Assembly: GCA_000747625.2 (NCBI GenBank)
Contig: JQDQ01000226.1
Location: 1 to 41,878 of the forward strand
Direction: 5' to 3'
DNA from: Smithella sp. SCADC
Lineage (GTDB): Bacteria > Desulfobacterota > Syntrophia > Syntrophales > Smithellaceae
DNA: 41,878 bases
Program-made: the position numbers and the translations under genes
Part shown: one piece after another, positions 17,730-25,861 of the stretch
Numbering within the stretch: position 1 is the first letter of the stretch
Layout: each line of letters starts with the position of its first letter
Notes under the pieces: model-generated
Database searches by the model: none
Told to the model about the DNA's origin: nothing
Seen by the model: the letters and a program-made list of their open reading frames with translations, nothing else

Positions 17730-18521
17730 ATGATTGATACCTCCCTTGATGATCTTGTGGAAAAACTTTTGGACAGTAAAAATTATGGCGAGATAAAGAA
17801 CGGTCTTCCTGATGCTCTGCTGGTAGTTACCGGCGTCACGGAACTTTCACCGAATAACTATAAGTTACTGACCAGAACCTGCATGCTTTATACTGCTTAC
17901 GGGCTTTTCGTCGAAGATGAAAATCCCGATTATGCCGTAGAGATATATGATATTGCCATTGATTATGGATTACGTGCCTTAAAGCTGAACAAAGAATTCC
18001 GTAGAAAGTTTGAACAGGGACTTGAATATGCTCAATGCGCAAAACATCTGGGGAAAGAGTATGTGGACTCGCTGGCCTGGACATCAACGGCCATAGGATT
18101 AAAGACATTGCTGACACTGGCCAACGCGGCGGCAGCTATGGATGTGCCTCTTATTTCGGGGCTGGCTTTGAAAGCTATTGAACTGGATGAAACTTATTTC
18201 TATGGAATATCTCATATAGTTATGGGGATAGTTAATTCCATTCTGCCTGAATTCGCGAGACTTACAGGGGGTGTCGAAAACTCGCAAAGAGAATTCAATG
18301 CCGCCGATAGAGCAGGTGGTAACAGATTCATGATGGCCAAATATTTCAGAGCAAAATACTACTGTCCTTTGGCTAAAGATCAGGTTATGTTCAACAAGTC
18401 TTTGAATGGGGCGATAGAAACCGACTCGGCGATTCTGCCCGGTGGATATATCTTAAACGAACTGGCTAAAGTTAAGTCGAAATTTCTTCTTGACCGTGCC
18501 GTCATTTATTTCCCTCAATAA
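17730..18521 (+). CDS. TatT-family (TRAP-T) protein, lipoprotein signal out of frame
   Basis: The 263-residue alpha-helical repeat protein is paralogous to the 25862 gene; both share DTS(L/V)DDLVEKL, a 'LFVEDE..DYA' block and DYG(L/M)RALK. They resemble the TatT/TRAP-T family, periplasmic TPR-like lipoproteins linked to TRAP transporters; no TRAP genes are here. The ORF opens inside the mature domain. Upstream in the same frame are FSGCAATRHTVQ and a lipobox, but a TAA at 17652 cuts off any start. A hydrophobic signal start lies in another frame from ATG 17612. It is thus probably a recently frameshifted lipoprotein gene; an internal restart would give an unexported protein. Confidence 0.6.
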   Translation: MIDTSLDDLVEKLLDSKNYGEIKNGLPDALLVVTGVTELSPNNYKLLTRTCMLYTAYGLFVEDENPDYAVEIYDIAIDYGLRALKLNKEFRRKFEQGLEYAQCAKHLGKEYVDSLAWTSTAIGLKTLLTLANAAAAMDVPLISGLALKAIELDETYFYGISHIVMGIVNSILPEFARLTGGVENSQREFNAADRAGGNRFMMAKYFRAKYYCPLAKDQVMFNKSLNGAIETDSAILPGGYILNELAKVKSKFLLDRAVIYFPQ

Positions 18522-18571
18522 GTTGGGAACAAGCATAATATCCCCTTAGACTCGTGCCGCAAGAATTAATC

Positions 18572-18601
18572 ATCTTCACCACATTATTTTGTGGTGAAGA
18601 T
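18572..18601 (+). terminator. 12-bp perfect hairpin after the TatT-like gene
   Basis: ATCTTCACCACA (18572-18583) and TGTGGTGAAGAT (18590-18601) pair perfectly around the loop TTATTT. Only TTCC follows, so the T tail is weak. It ends five bases before the -35 box of P2, so it could terminate the TatT-like transcript, act as an operator for P2, or both. Confidence 0.5.
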
Positions 18602-18605
18602 TTCC

Positions 18606-18634
18606 TTGACATACATTACTGAGTTTTTTATGGT
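18606..18634 (+). promoter_or_regulatory. promoter P2 (TTGACATACA family)
   Basis: TTGACA (18606-18611), 17-base spacer, TATGGT (18629-18634), then TCACCCC and an ATG (18642). That ATG sits where the P3 ATG sits but opens only a six-codon reading (MRKQRY). The true downstream gene starts at 18724 with its own ribosome site. Confidence 0.6.
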
Positions 18635-18723
18635 TCACCCCATGCGAAAACAGCGGTATTAAACGACACCGTTTTTTTGCAGCAAAAATATTTTTGAATG
18701 AATACTAAAACAGGAGGTTGTTC

Positions 18724-19686
18724 ATGTTCCAGACGAAGATTACGGAAATGCTAAAAATTAAGTACCCGATTATTGGCGGGACGATGATGTGGATTTCATC
18801 AGCGGATTTTGTGGCGGCCATCTCCAATGCCGGTGGTTTGGGTTGCATTGCCTCTTGCATGTACAAAACCAGAGAAGCGTTTGCCGAAGCACTTGATCGT
18901 ATACACGAATTGACAGACAAACCTTTCGCGGTAAATATTAACTTTTTCCCGACAATGCAACCAATAGACAATAACGAATACCTGGATGTATTACTGGAAA
19001 AGGGCGTAAAGATCGTTGAAACGTCAGGGCATTCAGCACCGGAAGATATGTGCCAGCGTTTTAAAAAAGCCGGTCTGGTGTGGATTCATAAATGCGTCGG
19101 TGTTCGTTATGCGCAAAAAGCGGAAAGTCTCGGCGCCGATATTATTACGGTTGTGGGTCAGGAAAACGGCGGCGCGACGGGCAAACTTGATATCGGGACA
19201 ATGGTTTTAGTTCCACGAGTTGTGGAAAGTTTAAAAGTTCCGGTTATTGGTGGGGGCGGTGTTGCTACCGGCGAATCATTTCTTGCCGTGCTGGCTTTGG
19301 GAGCACAGGCTGTTATTATCGGCACACGCTTATTAATGACAAAAGAAGCTCCCATTCACGACAACTTGAAGAACGCCCTCATAAAGGCCAGCGAATTGGA
19401 TACGATGCTCATTATGCGTTCTCTGGAAGCAACACACCGGGTATGGATTAGTCCGGCCGCGCAGAGATGTCTCGAACTCGAGAATACCCATGGTGATATT
19501 GTGGAAGTTCTGCAAATCGTTTCCGGTGAAAGGGCGAAGATGATGTATGGTCAGGGCGATTTGAGCGCAGGCATCATTTCCTGTGGTCAGGATGTCGGTC
19601 TTTCCCACGATATCCCGACTGTAAAGGAACTCTTTGACCGCATTATTGAACAGGCATCTGTGGTGGCTAAAAGACTGGCAACATAG
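18724..19686 (+). CDS. NPD-family FMN oxidoreductase (nitronate monooxygenase/FabK-like), active-site His absent
   Basis: The 320-residue TIM-barrel flavoprotein has the family start KYPIIGGTMMWIS, the glycine-rich FMN phosphate site VPVIGGGGVATGES, and GAQAVIIGTRLL. Nitronate monooxygenases and FabK carry a catalytic His in a GxEAGGHxG loop; here the loop reads GQENGGATG, so Ala stands where His is expected. The substrate is therefore uncertain; a role near acyl-CoA metabolism is only suggested by the thiolase cluster downstream. ATG 18724 is six bases after AGGAGG; the track's TTG start falls inside the ribosome site. Confidence 0.75.
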   Translation: MFQTKITEMLKIKYPIIGGTMMWISSADFVAAISNAGGLGCIASCMYKTREAFAEALDRIHELTDKPFAVNINFFPTMQPIDNNEYLDVLLEKGVKIVETSGHSAPEDMCQRFKKAGLVWIHKCVGVRYAQKAESLGADIITVVGQENGGATGKLDIGTMVLVPRVVESLKVPVIGGGGVATGESFLAVLALGAQAVIIGTRLLMTKEAPIHDNLKNALIKASELDTMLIMRSLEATHRVWISPAAQRCLELENTHGDIVEVLQIVSGERAKMMYGQGDLSAGIISCGQDVGLSHDIPTVKELFDRIIEQASVVAKRLAT

Positions 19687-19761
19687 AAATACATCTCCGA
19701 TGATTTCCGTATCTGGTGGGTTTAGATCAAACTCATAAAGATATTCCGGAATTTTGTCGTT

Positions 19762-20113
19762 ATGGTAAAATGGGATGCTGAAGCTTATAAAGAATCGTCA
19801 CATCAGCAATTTAAATGGGGGCTTGAGCTTTTAGATAAGCTGGCGCTTAAAGGAAGCGAGAGAGTTCTGGATATAGGATGCGGCTCAGGTATTAGTTGAT
19901 GTAATATCAAAAGAGAAGTGGAGCAAATATTTTATCTATGGCGTTTCATCAACTCTTAGTTATTACGAAACTGATGATTACCGCGTCTGGCTAAAAGATC
20001 TCGGGTTCGTTGAAGAATTAATCGATGGATTTGATGAAAGATCCCCGAAGGATGAGTTTGGAAATTATCACATAGACATGATGCGTCTTGAGGTCGAAGC
20101 CGGCAAGACTTAA
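19762..20113 (+). pseudogene. SAM-dependent methyltransferase remnant (trans-aconitate methyltransferase type)
   Basis: ATG 19762 opens MVKWDAEAYKESSHQQFKWG and reaches SAM motif I (VLDIGCGSG), then stops at 19897. In another frame the sequence continues DVISKEKWSKYF, then DDYRVWLKDLGF, and ends IDMMRLEVEA before TAA 20111. These are the start, middle and end of a ~250-residue class I methyltransferase compressed into ~115 codons, so at least one large internal deletion, probably two, and a frame change have removed the SAM-domain core. No ribosome site is evident. It is clearly nonfunctional. Confidence 0.75.
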
Positions 20114-20133
20114 ACTTTGCGGCCAAGTTTTTC

Positions 20134-20162
20134 TTGACATACAATACCAGACTTTCTATAGT
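20134..20162 (+). promoter_or_regulatory. promoter P3 (TTGACATACA family), predicted leaderless
   Basis: TTGACA (20134-20139), 17-base spacer, TATAGT (20157-20162), an almost ideal sigma70 promoter. The TetR start codon ATG is at 20169, seven bases after the -10 box, where transcription itself should begin. No ribosome site fits between, so the mRNA should be leaderless. Confidence 0.65.
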
Positions 20163-20168
20163 TGACCC

Positions 20169-20939
20169 ATGAATAAGAAATCTCTTATCAAGTCGAACAT
20201 CAAAAAAACAAACAAAAATACTCTCTCTCTAAAAAATACTTCCCGTTTAAATATAAAAACAGATTCGTCGTTAGAATCTCTGTTATGCGGAAATGATAAG
20301 ATAGACGCACCAAAAGATCAGAAGCAATTATCAATCCCGCCGGGACATCTTAAGATTTCCAAAGCGATGATTTCTCTCTTGAAGAAGAAAAATTTTGATG
20401 TCATTACCTGGGCGGAAATTGCCAACACCGCCGGAGTCAATGAGGCTTTAATTTACAAGTATTTTAAAGATAAACGAAATTTACTGCATTATGTTTTGCA
20501 GGAATATAACTCAGACTTCGTGAAAATTCTCCGCAAGGATCTTGATCATACAAAGGGAACATTTAATAAGATTAAAACATTCATTTCTTCGACCTTGAAT
20601 TACTATCAGGAAACACCGGTATTTGCAAAAATTCTGATAATTGAAATACGCAATTTCCCGGCATTTTTTACCGGTGAAACCTACGAGCTGATCAGAGAAT
20701 ACGCAGACATTCTATTGGACATCATTGAAAAAGGCGTAAAACAGGGAGAAATACGTTCGGACATATCTCCTCGTCATATTCGCCAGATAATCATTGGCGC
20801 CATTGAACATTTGTGCCTGCCCAAAATAATATTCGGAACAAAAATAAAAACAAAAGACTATACGGAAGAAATCTGCAAGTTAGTTTTTACCGGCATTGTA
20901 AAACAAGACAAAATCGGCTCGAAAAAAAGAGGCCTGTAA
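20169..20939 (+). CDS. TetR family transcriptional regulator
   Basis: The 256-residue protein has a TetR helix-turn-helix at residues ~60-105 (WAEIANTAGVNEALIYKYFKDKRNLL) followed by a helical ligand domain. An unusual ~55-residue basic, Lys/Asn-rich N-terminal tail precedes the HTH. Either the tail is real, with translation starting at the leaderless ATG 20169, or a later start is used; Met at residue ~67 lies too close to the HTH. It sits just upstream of the acyl-CoA degradation cluster, whose first promoter has a palindrome, so it is the likely local repressor responding to an acyl-CoA. That link is inference. Confidence 0.85.
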   Translation: MNKKSLIKSNIKKTNKNTLSLKNTSRLNIKTDSSLESLLCGNDKIDAPKDQKQLSIPPGHLKISKAMISLLKKKNFDVITWAEIANTAGVNEALIYKYFKDKRNLLHYVLQEYNSDFVKILRKDLDHTKGTFNKIKTFISSTLNYYQETPVFAKILIIEIRNFPAFFTGETYELIREYADILLDIIEKGVKQGEIRSDISPRHIRQIIIGAIEHLCLPKIIFGTKIKTKDYTEEICKLVFTGIVKQDKIGSKKRGL

Positions 20940-21162
20940 AACAACCGGGAAATATTCACTACACTTATTTTTACCTTAATAATCTCAGAACTGTCGCAGT
21001 TACTTTTAACCTGCCACCTTTCAATATCAGATATAATCCACCCACGAACATTCTGTCGTCTTTTATTTCTCTCACGAAAATGCAAATTTTTATAATTGTT
21101 TAAATCAGTTAGAAAATAAATGATCTTCAAAAATTTTATATAACTAAACAGCAAAAAAATAT

Positions 21163-21194
21163 TTGACAGTCAGATAAGTATGTGTTACTTACCT
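21163..21194 (+). promoter_or_regulatory. promoter with overlapping TetR-like operator
   Basis: TTGACA (21163-21168), 17-base spacer and TACTTA (21186-21191). The palindrome AGaTAAGTA-TGTGT-TACTTAcCT (21172-21194) spans the spacer and the -10 box with eight of nine pairs matched. A repressor bound there would block RNA polymerase. The adjacent TetR protein is the obvious candidate. Confidence 0.5.
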
Positions 21195-21301
21195 CAGCCA
21201 AACAGAATCTTTGACGTTTCAAGACATCTGTGCAACGATCGAATATTCACGAACCACAGGCTGACACGTTTGTCGCAATCCGGTGGGAATATGAATATTA
21301 A

Positions 21302-21318
21302 TTTGATCTGAGATCAAA
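21302..21318. promoter_or_regulatory. 17-bp perfect palindrome just before the thiolase ribosome site
   Basis: TTTGATCT-G-AGATCAAA is symmetric over eight positions on each side. It resembles an FNR box (TTGAT-N4-ATCAA) but the spacing is five, not four, so it may bind another dimeric regulator. It ends 17 bases before the ATG and could also fold in the mRNA leader. Confidence 0.45.
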
Positions 21319-21335
21319 GCAAGGGGAAGAAGGTC

Positions 21336-22508
21336 ATGAATGATGTTTTTATCGTTAGTGCAGTAAGAACGCCCATAGGCCGTCAGAACGGGTATCTTCG
21401 TAACTGGACAGCTCCGGAGCTCCTGGGAGCCGTGCTTGACGAGGTTGTCAACCGGATAGATCTCGATCCCGCCCTCGTGGAAGATGTCATCACCGGCACG
21501 GTATATCAGGTCGGCGAACAGGGGTTTAATCTGGGTCGCATGGGAATCCTGGCATCCAAATTTCCGTTCTCTGTTCCCGGCATTTCTGTAAATCGCCAGT
21601 GCGGCAGTTCTCTTACCGCCATCCAACTTGCCTACGGACTGATTACCTCAGGCACGATGGATATCGTTATCGCCAGCGGATGCGAATTGATGTCAAAATA
21701 CACCATAAGCTCGGATATGAATGGCACCCTGTATACAGGAAAGCCCATGGGAAATCCTCTCGGCGAATTTTACATCAGTAAATACGGTAAGGCCGATCAG
21801 ATTGTCGCAGCCCAGATGATCGCCGACCAATGGGAAATTTCACAAAATGAATGCCATGAATTCGCTATAGCCAGCCACAGGAATGCCCATGAAGCAACTA
21901 TCAAAGGCTATTTTAAGAATGAGATTTTGCCAATGAAGGGTGTGGATAAAGAAAATAATGAAATTGTCCGTCATTCCGATGAAACCATCAGGCCGGAAAC
22001 AAGCCATGAAACATTGAACGCTCTCAAGATTATACCCAATACAAAATGGATAACGGCAGGCATATCGAGCACTATTACGGATGGGTCGTCGGCTGTTGTA
22101 CTCGTGAGTGAAAAAAGGATGAAAGAGCTCCGCCTTGAACCTATGGCGCGAATCGTAGCCAATGCCGTTGTCGGATCTGACCCCCGACTCATGCTCACAG
22201 GACCTATCCTTGCAACGCCAAAGGTACTGGATAAATCAGGTCTTAAAATGAAGGACATTGACATTTTCGAAATCAACGAAGCTTTCGCGCCCATTCCTTT
22301 GGCCTGGGCTAAAGAACTTGGCGCGGATATGAATAAACTTAACGTCAATGGAGGCGCCCTGGCGCTTGGACATCCAGTAGGCAACTCCGGCTGCCGTTTG
22401 AGCGTTACCGCTATTCATGAGCTTCGCCGCCGGAAAGCCCGTTACGCCCTTGTTTCATTATGCACAGGCGGCGGTACGGCGCCGGCGACTATTTTTGAAA
22501 GGGCATAA
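21336..22508 (+). CDS. thiolase (acetyl-CoA acyltransferase)
   Basis: The 390-residue thiolase has the nucleophilic Cys in NRQCGSSLTA (~residue 90), the motif NEAFAPIPLAW, the His in NVNGGALALGHPVGNSG and the second Cys in SLCTGGGTAPATIF. It should cleave 3-ketoacyl-CoA with CoA to acetyl- or propionyl-CoA, or run in reverse. It is first of the plus-strand cluster and is followed after 53 bases by an SDR dehydrogenase. A regulated promoter lies upstream. Substrate length cannot be read from sequence. Confidence 0.92.
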   Translation: MNDVFIVSAVRTPIGRQNGYLRNWTAPELLGAVLDEVVNRIDLDPALVEDVITGTVYQVGEQGFNLGRMGILASKFPFSVPGISVNRQCGSSLTAIQLAYGLITSGTMDIVIASGCELMSKYTISSDMNGTLYTGKPMGNPLGEFYISKYGKADQIVAAQMIADQWEISQNECHEFAIASHRNAHEATIKGYFKNEILPMKGVDKENNEIVRHSDETIRPETSHETLNALKIIPNTKWITAGISSTITDGSSAVVLVSEKRMKELRLEPMARIVANAVVGSDPRLMLTGPILATPKVLDKSGLKMKDIDIFEINEAFAPIPLAWAKELGADMNKLNVNGGALALGHPVGNSGCRLSVTAIHELRRRKARYALVSLCTGGGTAPATIFERA

Positions 22509-22561
22509 GTAACAGATTATAAAACACCTTTCTTACCAAAAATAAAAAAAAGGAGAATCAT

Positions 22562-23329
22562 ATGAACGTACAAGGCGGTACTGTCGTTGTAACCGGTGGC
22601 GCTTCGGGGTTGGGAGAGGCTTGCGTCAGGAACCTGCTTTCCGGCGGAGCAAAAATCGCCATCTTCGATTTTGCCGCTGAAAGAGGCGAAAAAATGGCCG
22701 CCGAGTTAGGTAAAGACGTAATCTTTGCCAAAACGGATGTGACCGATGAAGCGGCTGTTCAGGGAGCCATCTACAAAACCATGGAAGCTTTCGGCACCAT
22801 TAACATCGCCATCAACTGTGCGGGATGCACCACGCCCATGAAAGTTTTATCCAAAAAAGGTCCCATGCCTCTGGCCACCTTTAACAGGACTATCCAGATA
22901 AATCTTGTCGGCACATTCAATGTCATCAGGCTGGTTGTGGAACAAATGGTTAAAAACGCTCCTGATGCGGATGGAGAAAAAGGCGTCATCATCAACACTG
23001 CTTCTGTTGCTGCTTTTGACGGGCAGATCGGTCAGGCAGATTACAGTGCTTCCAAAGGCGGCATTGTGGCTATGACCCTGCCGATTGCCAGGGAGTGCGC
23101 GGATTATGGAATTCGGGTAATGACTATTGCTCCAGGACTCTTTGATACACCGCTACTGCATAATCTGCCGGAAGCGGCACGCGAGTCGCTGGGGAAAATG
23201 GTTCCTTTCCCCCAGCGATTGGGAAAGCCGGCAGAGTTTGCATCTCTTGTCAGACATATTATCGAAAATCGCATGTTGAACGGTGAAGTGATAAGGCTTG
23301 ACGGGGCCATTCGGATGGCTGCCCGATAA
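22562..23329 (+). CDS. SDR 3-hydroxyacyl-CoA dehydrogenase, HSD17B10 type
   Basis: The 255-residue short-chain dehydrogenase has the NAD motif TGGASGLGEA (residues 12-21), Asp at the end of strand 2 (IFDF), INCAGC, the catalytic Ser in NTASVAAFDGQIGQ and YSASK. The FDGQIGQADYSASKGGIV block and the PGLFDTPLL end strongly resemble 17-beta-HSD type 10, which oxidises 3-hydroxy-2-methylacyl-CoA as well as straight-chain substrates. RBS AGGAGAATC before ATG. Its place between two thiolases supports a role in beta-oxidation. Confidence 0.88.
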   Translation: MNVQGGTVVVTGGASGLGEACVRNLLSGGAKIAIFDFAAERGEKMAAELGKDVIFAKTDVTDEAAVQGAIYKTMEAFGTINIAINCAGCTTPMKVLSKKGPMPLATFNRTIQINLVGTFNVIRLVVEQMVKNAPDADGEKGVIINTASVAAFDGQIGQADYSASKGGIVAMTLPIARECADYGIRVMTIAPGLFDTPLLHNLPEAARESLGKMVPFPQRLGKPAEFASLVRHIIENRMLNGEVIRLDGAIRMAAR

Positions 23330-23378
23330 TTAATAGTTTCCATACAAAAACAAAAAACTGATAAGGAGATAATCCCAT

Positions 23379-24602
23379 ATGCAAAACAAGGATGATGATA
23401 TAGTTATTGTCAGTGCCGTAAGGACACCTTTCAGTAATTTTAATTCGGCCATGGCGGATATCCCCAGTATTGATCTGGGAGTCATGGTCATGAAAGAGGT
23501 TGTCAAGCGTGTTGGAATCAATCCCGGAGAAATCGATGAAATTAACTACGGCATTTGTGTTCTGGCGGAGGTTGCCCTGGAATTGGATGTGCCGGCAAGG
23601 CAGGCTACTCTCCTCGCTGGATTTCCCGCGGAAAATATTTCTCTTACCGTTGATAGGGCCTGCTGCTCATCGCTCACCTGTCTGCGGCTGGGCTTTCGGG
23701 CCATTAAAGCGGGTGAAGCAGCGATCGCTATGGCCGTCGGTTCCGAAAATATGCCGCGGACACCTCATCTGGCTCCCGGTTTGCGAAAAGGAATCCGGTT
23801 GGGACATATTCAGCTCATAGATTGTCTTTTTGAACTGGGCTATACCGCCAAGGGATTTAACCCGCTAGCCAAAGATGCGGGGGAAGTTGCCCTGGAGCAT
23901 GGGGTGACACGGGAGATGCAGGATGCATGGGCATTAGGCAGCCAGACAAAATATGCACGGGCTTTTGCTGAAGGGAAGTACAAGATCGGAGAAGAACTCA
24001 TGCCGGTTATTATTCCTCAGAAAAAAGGTGACCCAATAGTTATCGAAAAGGATGAATCCCCCCGCTCAACTAGTATGGAAGCGCTTGCCAAACTGAAACC
24101 TATTTACGGAAGCCCGACGGTTACAGCAGGCAACGCCCCACCGATTAGCGCGGGATCCAGCGCAATATTATTTATGACAAGACAAAAAGCAAAGGAGAAA
24201 GGTTTGAAACCTCTGGCAACAATTGTGGCTACTGTAGCGTCAGCAACCGCACCGAGAGCTATAGCCGAGATTCCGGCTTATACCATTAACAAGGCATTGG
24301 ACAGGTCAGGCTTGACGCTGGATAAGATGGACCTGATTGAGATCAATGAAGCGTTCGCTGCCGTTACGATGACTTCCACAAAAATGCTGGCAAATGATAA
24401 TGAAAAGAAATGGAAAGAAATTCGGGAGAAGACCAACGTCAATGGCGGTGCAATCGCTATCGGTCATCCTGTGGGCGCAAGCGCCGCCAGAATTACAATG
24501 CATTTGGCCTATGAACTTAGGAGACGGGGCGGCGGCTACGGTGTTTCGGTGATATGCGGCGGGCTGGCACAGGGTGAAGCGGTTATTCTGCGTGTTGATT
24601 AA
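23379..24602 (+). CDS. thiolase (second)
   Basis: The 407-residue thiolase has active Cys in DRACCSSLTC, NEAFAAVTMTS, His in NVNGGAIAIGHPVGASA and the C-terminal Cys in VICGGLAQGEA. It is clearly distinct from the first thiolase in the Cys context and in an extended loop region (~120-150), so it probably has different chain-length or branching preference. RBS AAGGAGAT before ATG. It follows the SDR by 49 bases and is probably in the same transcript. Confidence 0.92.
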   Translation: MQNKDDDIVIVSAVRTPFSNFNSAMADIPSIDLGVMVMKEVVKRVGINPGEIDEINYGICVLAEVALELDVPARQATLLAGFPAENISLTVDRACCSSLTCLRLGFRAIKAGEAAIAMAVGSENMPRTPHLAPGLRKGIRLGHIQLIDCLFELGYTAKGFNPLAKDAGEVALEHGVTREMQDAWALGSQTKYARAFAEGKYKIGEELMPVIIPQKKGDPIVIEKDESPRSTSMEALAKLKPIYGSPTVTAGNAPPISAGSSAILFMTRQKAKEKGLKPLATIVATVASATAPRAIAEIPAYTINKALDRSGLTLDKMDLIEINEAFAAVTMTSTKMLANDNEKKWKEIREKTNVNGGAIAIGHPVGASAARITMHLAYELRRRGGGYGVSVICGGLAQGEAVILRVD

Positions 24603-24686
24603 ATAGGAATATTTTAATAAAGCTTATCAGCAAAAGCAGCGTTCTTTTGCCACCTCATAAAAAAACAAAATTAAGAGAGGTTCTTC

Positions 24687-25832
24687 ATGCCTAGAAGACT
24701 GTTTACCGAAGAGCATCAAATATTTCGCGAAAGCTTCCGTAAATTTCTGGAAAAAGAGGTTATTCCTTTTCTCGACAAATGGGAACATGACAAAATAGTA
24801 CCTAAAGATGTCTGGATGAAAATGGGTGAGAGTGGATTTCTTTGTCCCTGGCTGGAAGAAAAATACGGCGGATCAAACGCAGGCTATGAATACTCCGTAG
24901 TTATCAACGAGGAGTTATCCTTTGTGGGCGCTACGGGCCTTATGGCCGGTCTACACAGTGACATTATCGTTCCTTACATTCACAGTTTCGGCAACGAAGA
25001 ACAAAAGAAACGCTGGCTTCCGGGATGCGCATCGGGAAACATCATTACTGCAGTTGCCATGACGGAACCGGGAACCGGCTCAGATCTGGCTGCCATTCGT
25101 ACAACAGCCGTAAAAGACGGTAAAGATTATGTCATTAACGGACAAAAAACATTTATTTCCAACGGCATAAATTGCGATCTGGTAATAGTTGCCGTCAAAA
25201 CAGATACCAAAGCAGAACCACCTTTCAAGGGCATCAGTCTTCTCTGTGTGGAAGCCGGTACGCCTGGTTTTGAAAAGGGCCGCAAACTCGACAAAATGGG
25301 TTTTCACAGCCAGGACACGGCAGAATTGAATTTTGTGGACTGCCGTGTGCCTGTCGCCAATCTTTTGGGTGAGGAAGGTCAGGGGTTTTTCTATCTGATG
25401 AAGAAGTTGCAAGGCGAGAGACTTGTTACATCCATTATGGCGCAATCTATGGCCGAAGCAATGCTGCAGATGACTATTAAATACTCGCGTGAAAGGACGA
25501 TTTTTGGAAAGCCGATCAGTTCTTTCCAGCACAACACATTTAAGATAGTCGAAATGGCCACGGAAATAGAATTGGGCAGAACATTCCTGGACAGCCTTAT
25601 CTGCGATTACATCGCCGGAGAGGATATTGTCATGAAGGTCTCCATGGCCAAAGCCTGGATACCGGAAATGGCGAACCGTGTCGCTTACCAATGCGTTCAG
25701 TTGCATGGAGGATACGGATACATGGAAGAATATCCTATTTGCCGTTTTGCCCTTGACGCGAGAGTAATTCCAATATTTGCGGGAACAACAGAAGTAATGA
25801 AAGTCATTGTTGGAAAGATGATGGGATTATAA
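24687..25832 (+). CDS. acyl-CoA dehydrogenase
   Basis: The 381-residue flavoprotein has the FAD/substrate signature AMTEPGTGSDLAAIRT, the QTFISNGINCDL-like second strand and the C-terminal catalytic Glu in FAGTTEVMKVIVGK. The LHGGYGYMEEYP motif is complete. It introduces the alpha,beta double bond in an acyl-CoA, passing electrons to ETF; no etfAB genes are in the window. RBS AGAGAGG before ATG. It may be specific for a branched or medium-chain substrate, judging only from the neighbouring racemase. Confidence 0.92.
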   Translation: MPRRLFTEEHQIFRESFRKFLEKEVIPFLDKWEHDKIVPKDVWMKMGESGFLCPWLEEKYGGSNAGYEYSVVINEELSFVGATGLMAGLHSDIIVPYIHSFGNEEQKKRWLPGCASGNIITAVAMTEPGTGSDLAAIRTTAVKDGKDYVINGQKTFISNGINCDLVIVAVKTDTKAEPPFKGISLLCVEAGTPGFEKGRKLDKMGFHSQDTAELNFVDCRVPVANLLGEEGQGFFYLMKKLQGERLVTSIMAQSMAEAMLQMTIKYSRERTIFGKPISSFQHNTFKIVEMATEIELGRTFLDSLICDYIAGEDIVMKVSMAKAWIPEMANRVAYQCVQLHGGYGYMEEYPICRFALDARVIPIFAGTTEVMKVIVGKMMGL

Positions 25833-25861
25833 TTCTAAAACTTTACCAGGAGACTGGAATA

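Larger units (their letters stand above)
20940..21335 (+). other. regulatory interval upstream of the thiolase cluster
   Basis: No gene is supported in these 396 bases; track ORFs here are AT-rich noise. It holds a promoter with an overlapping palindrome at 21163-21194, a 17-bp palindrome at 21302-21318, and the ribosome site of the thiolase (AAGGGGAAGAAGG). The untranslated leader of roughly 140 bases is long for this window. Confidence 0.55.

Noticed and set aside
18642-18662. Six-codon ORF MRKQRY after promoter P2 as a leader peptide
   Set aside because: It lacks a ribosome site and any attenuator fold; its position probably only reflects the shared promoter cassette.
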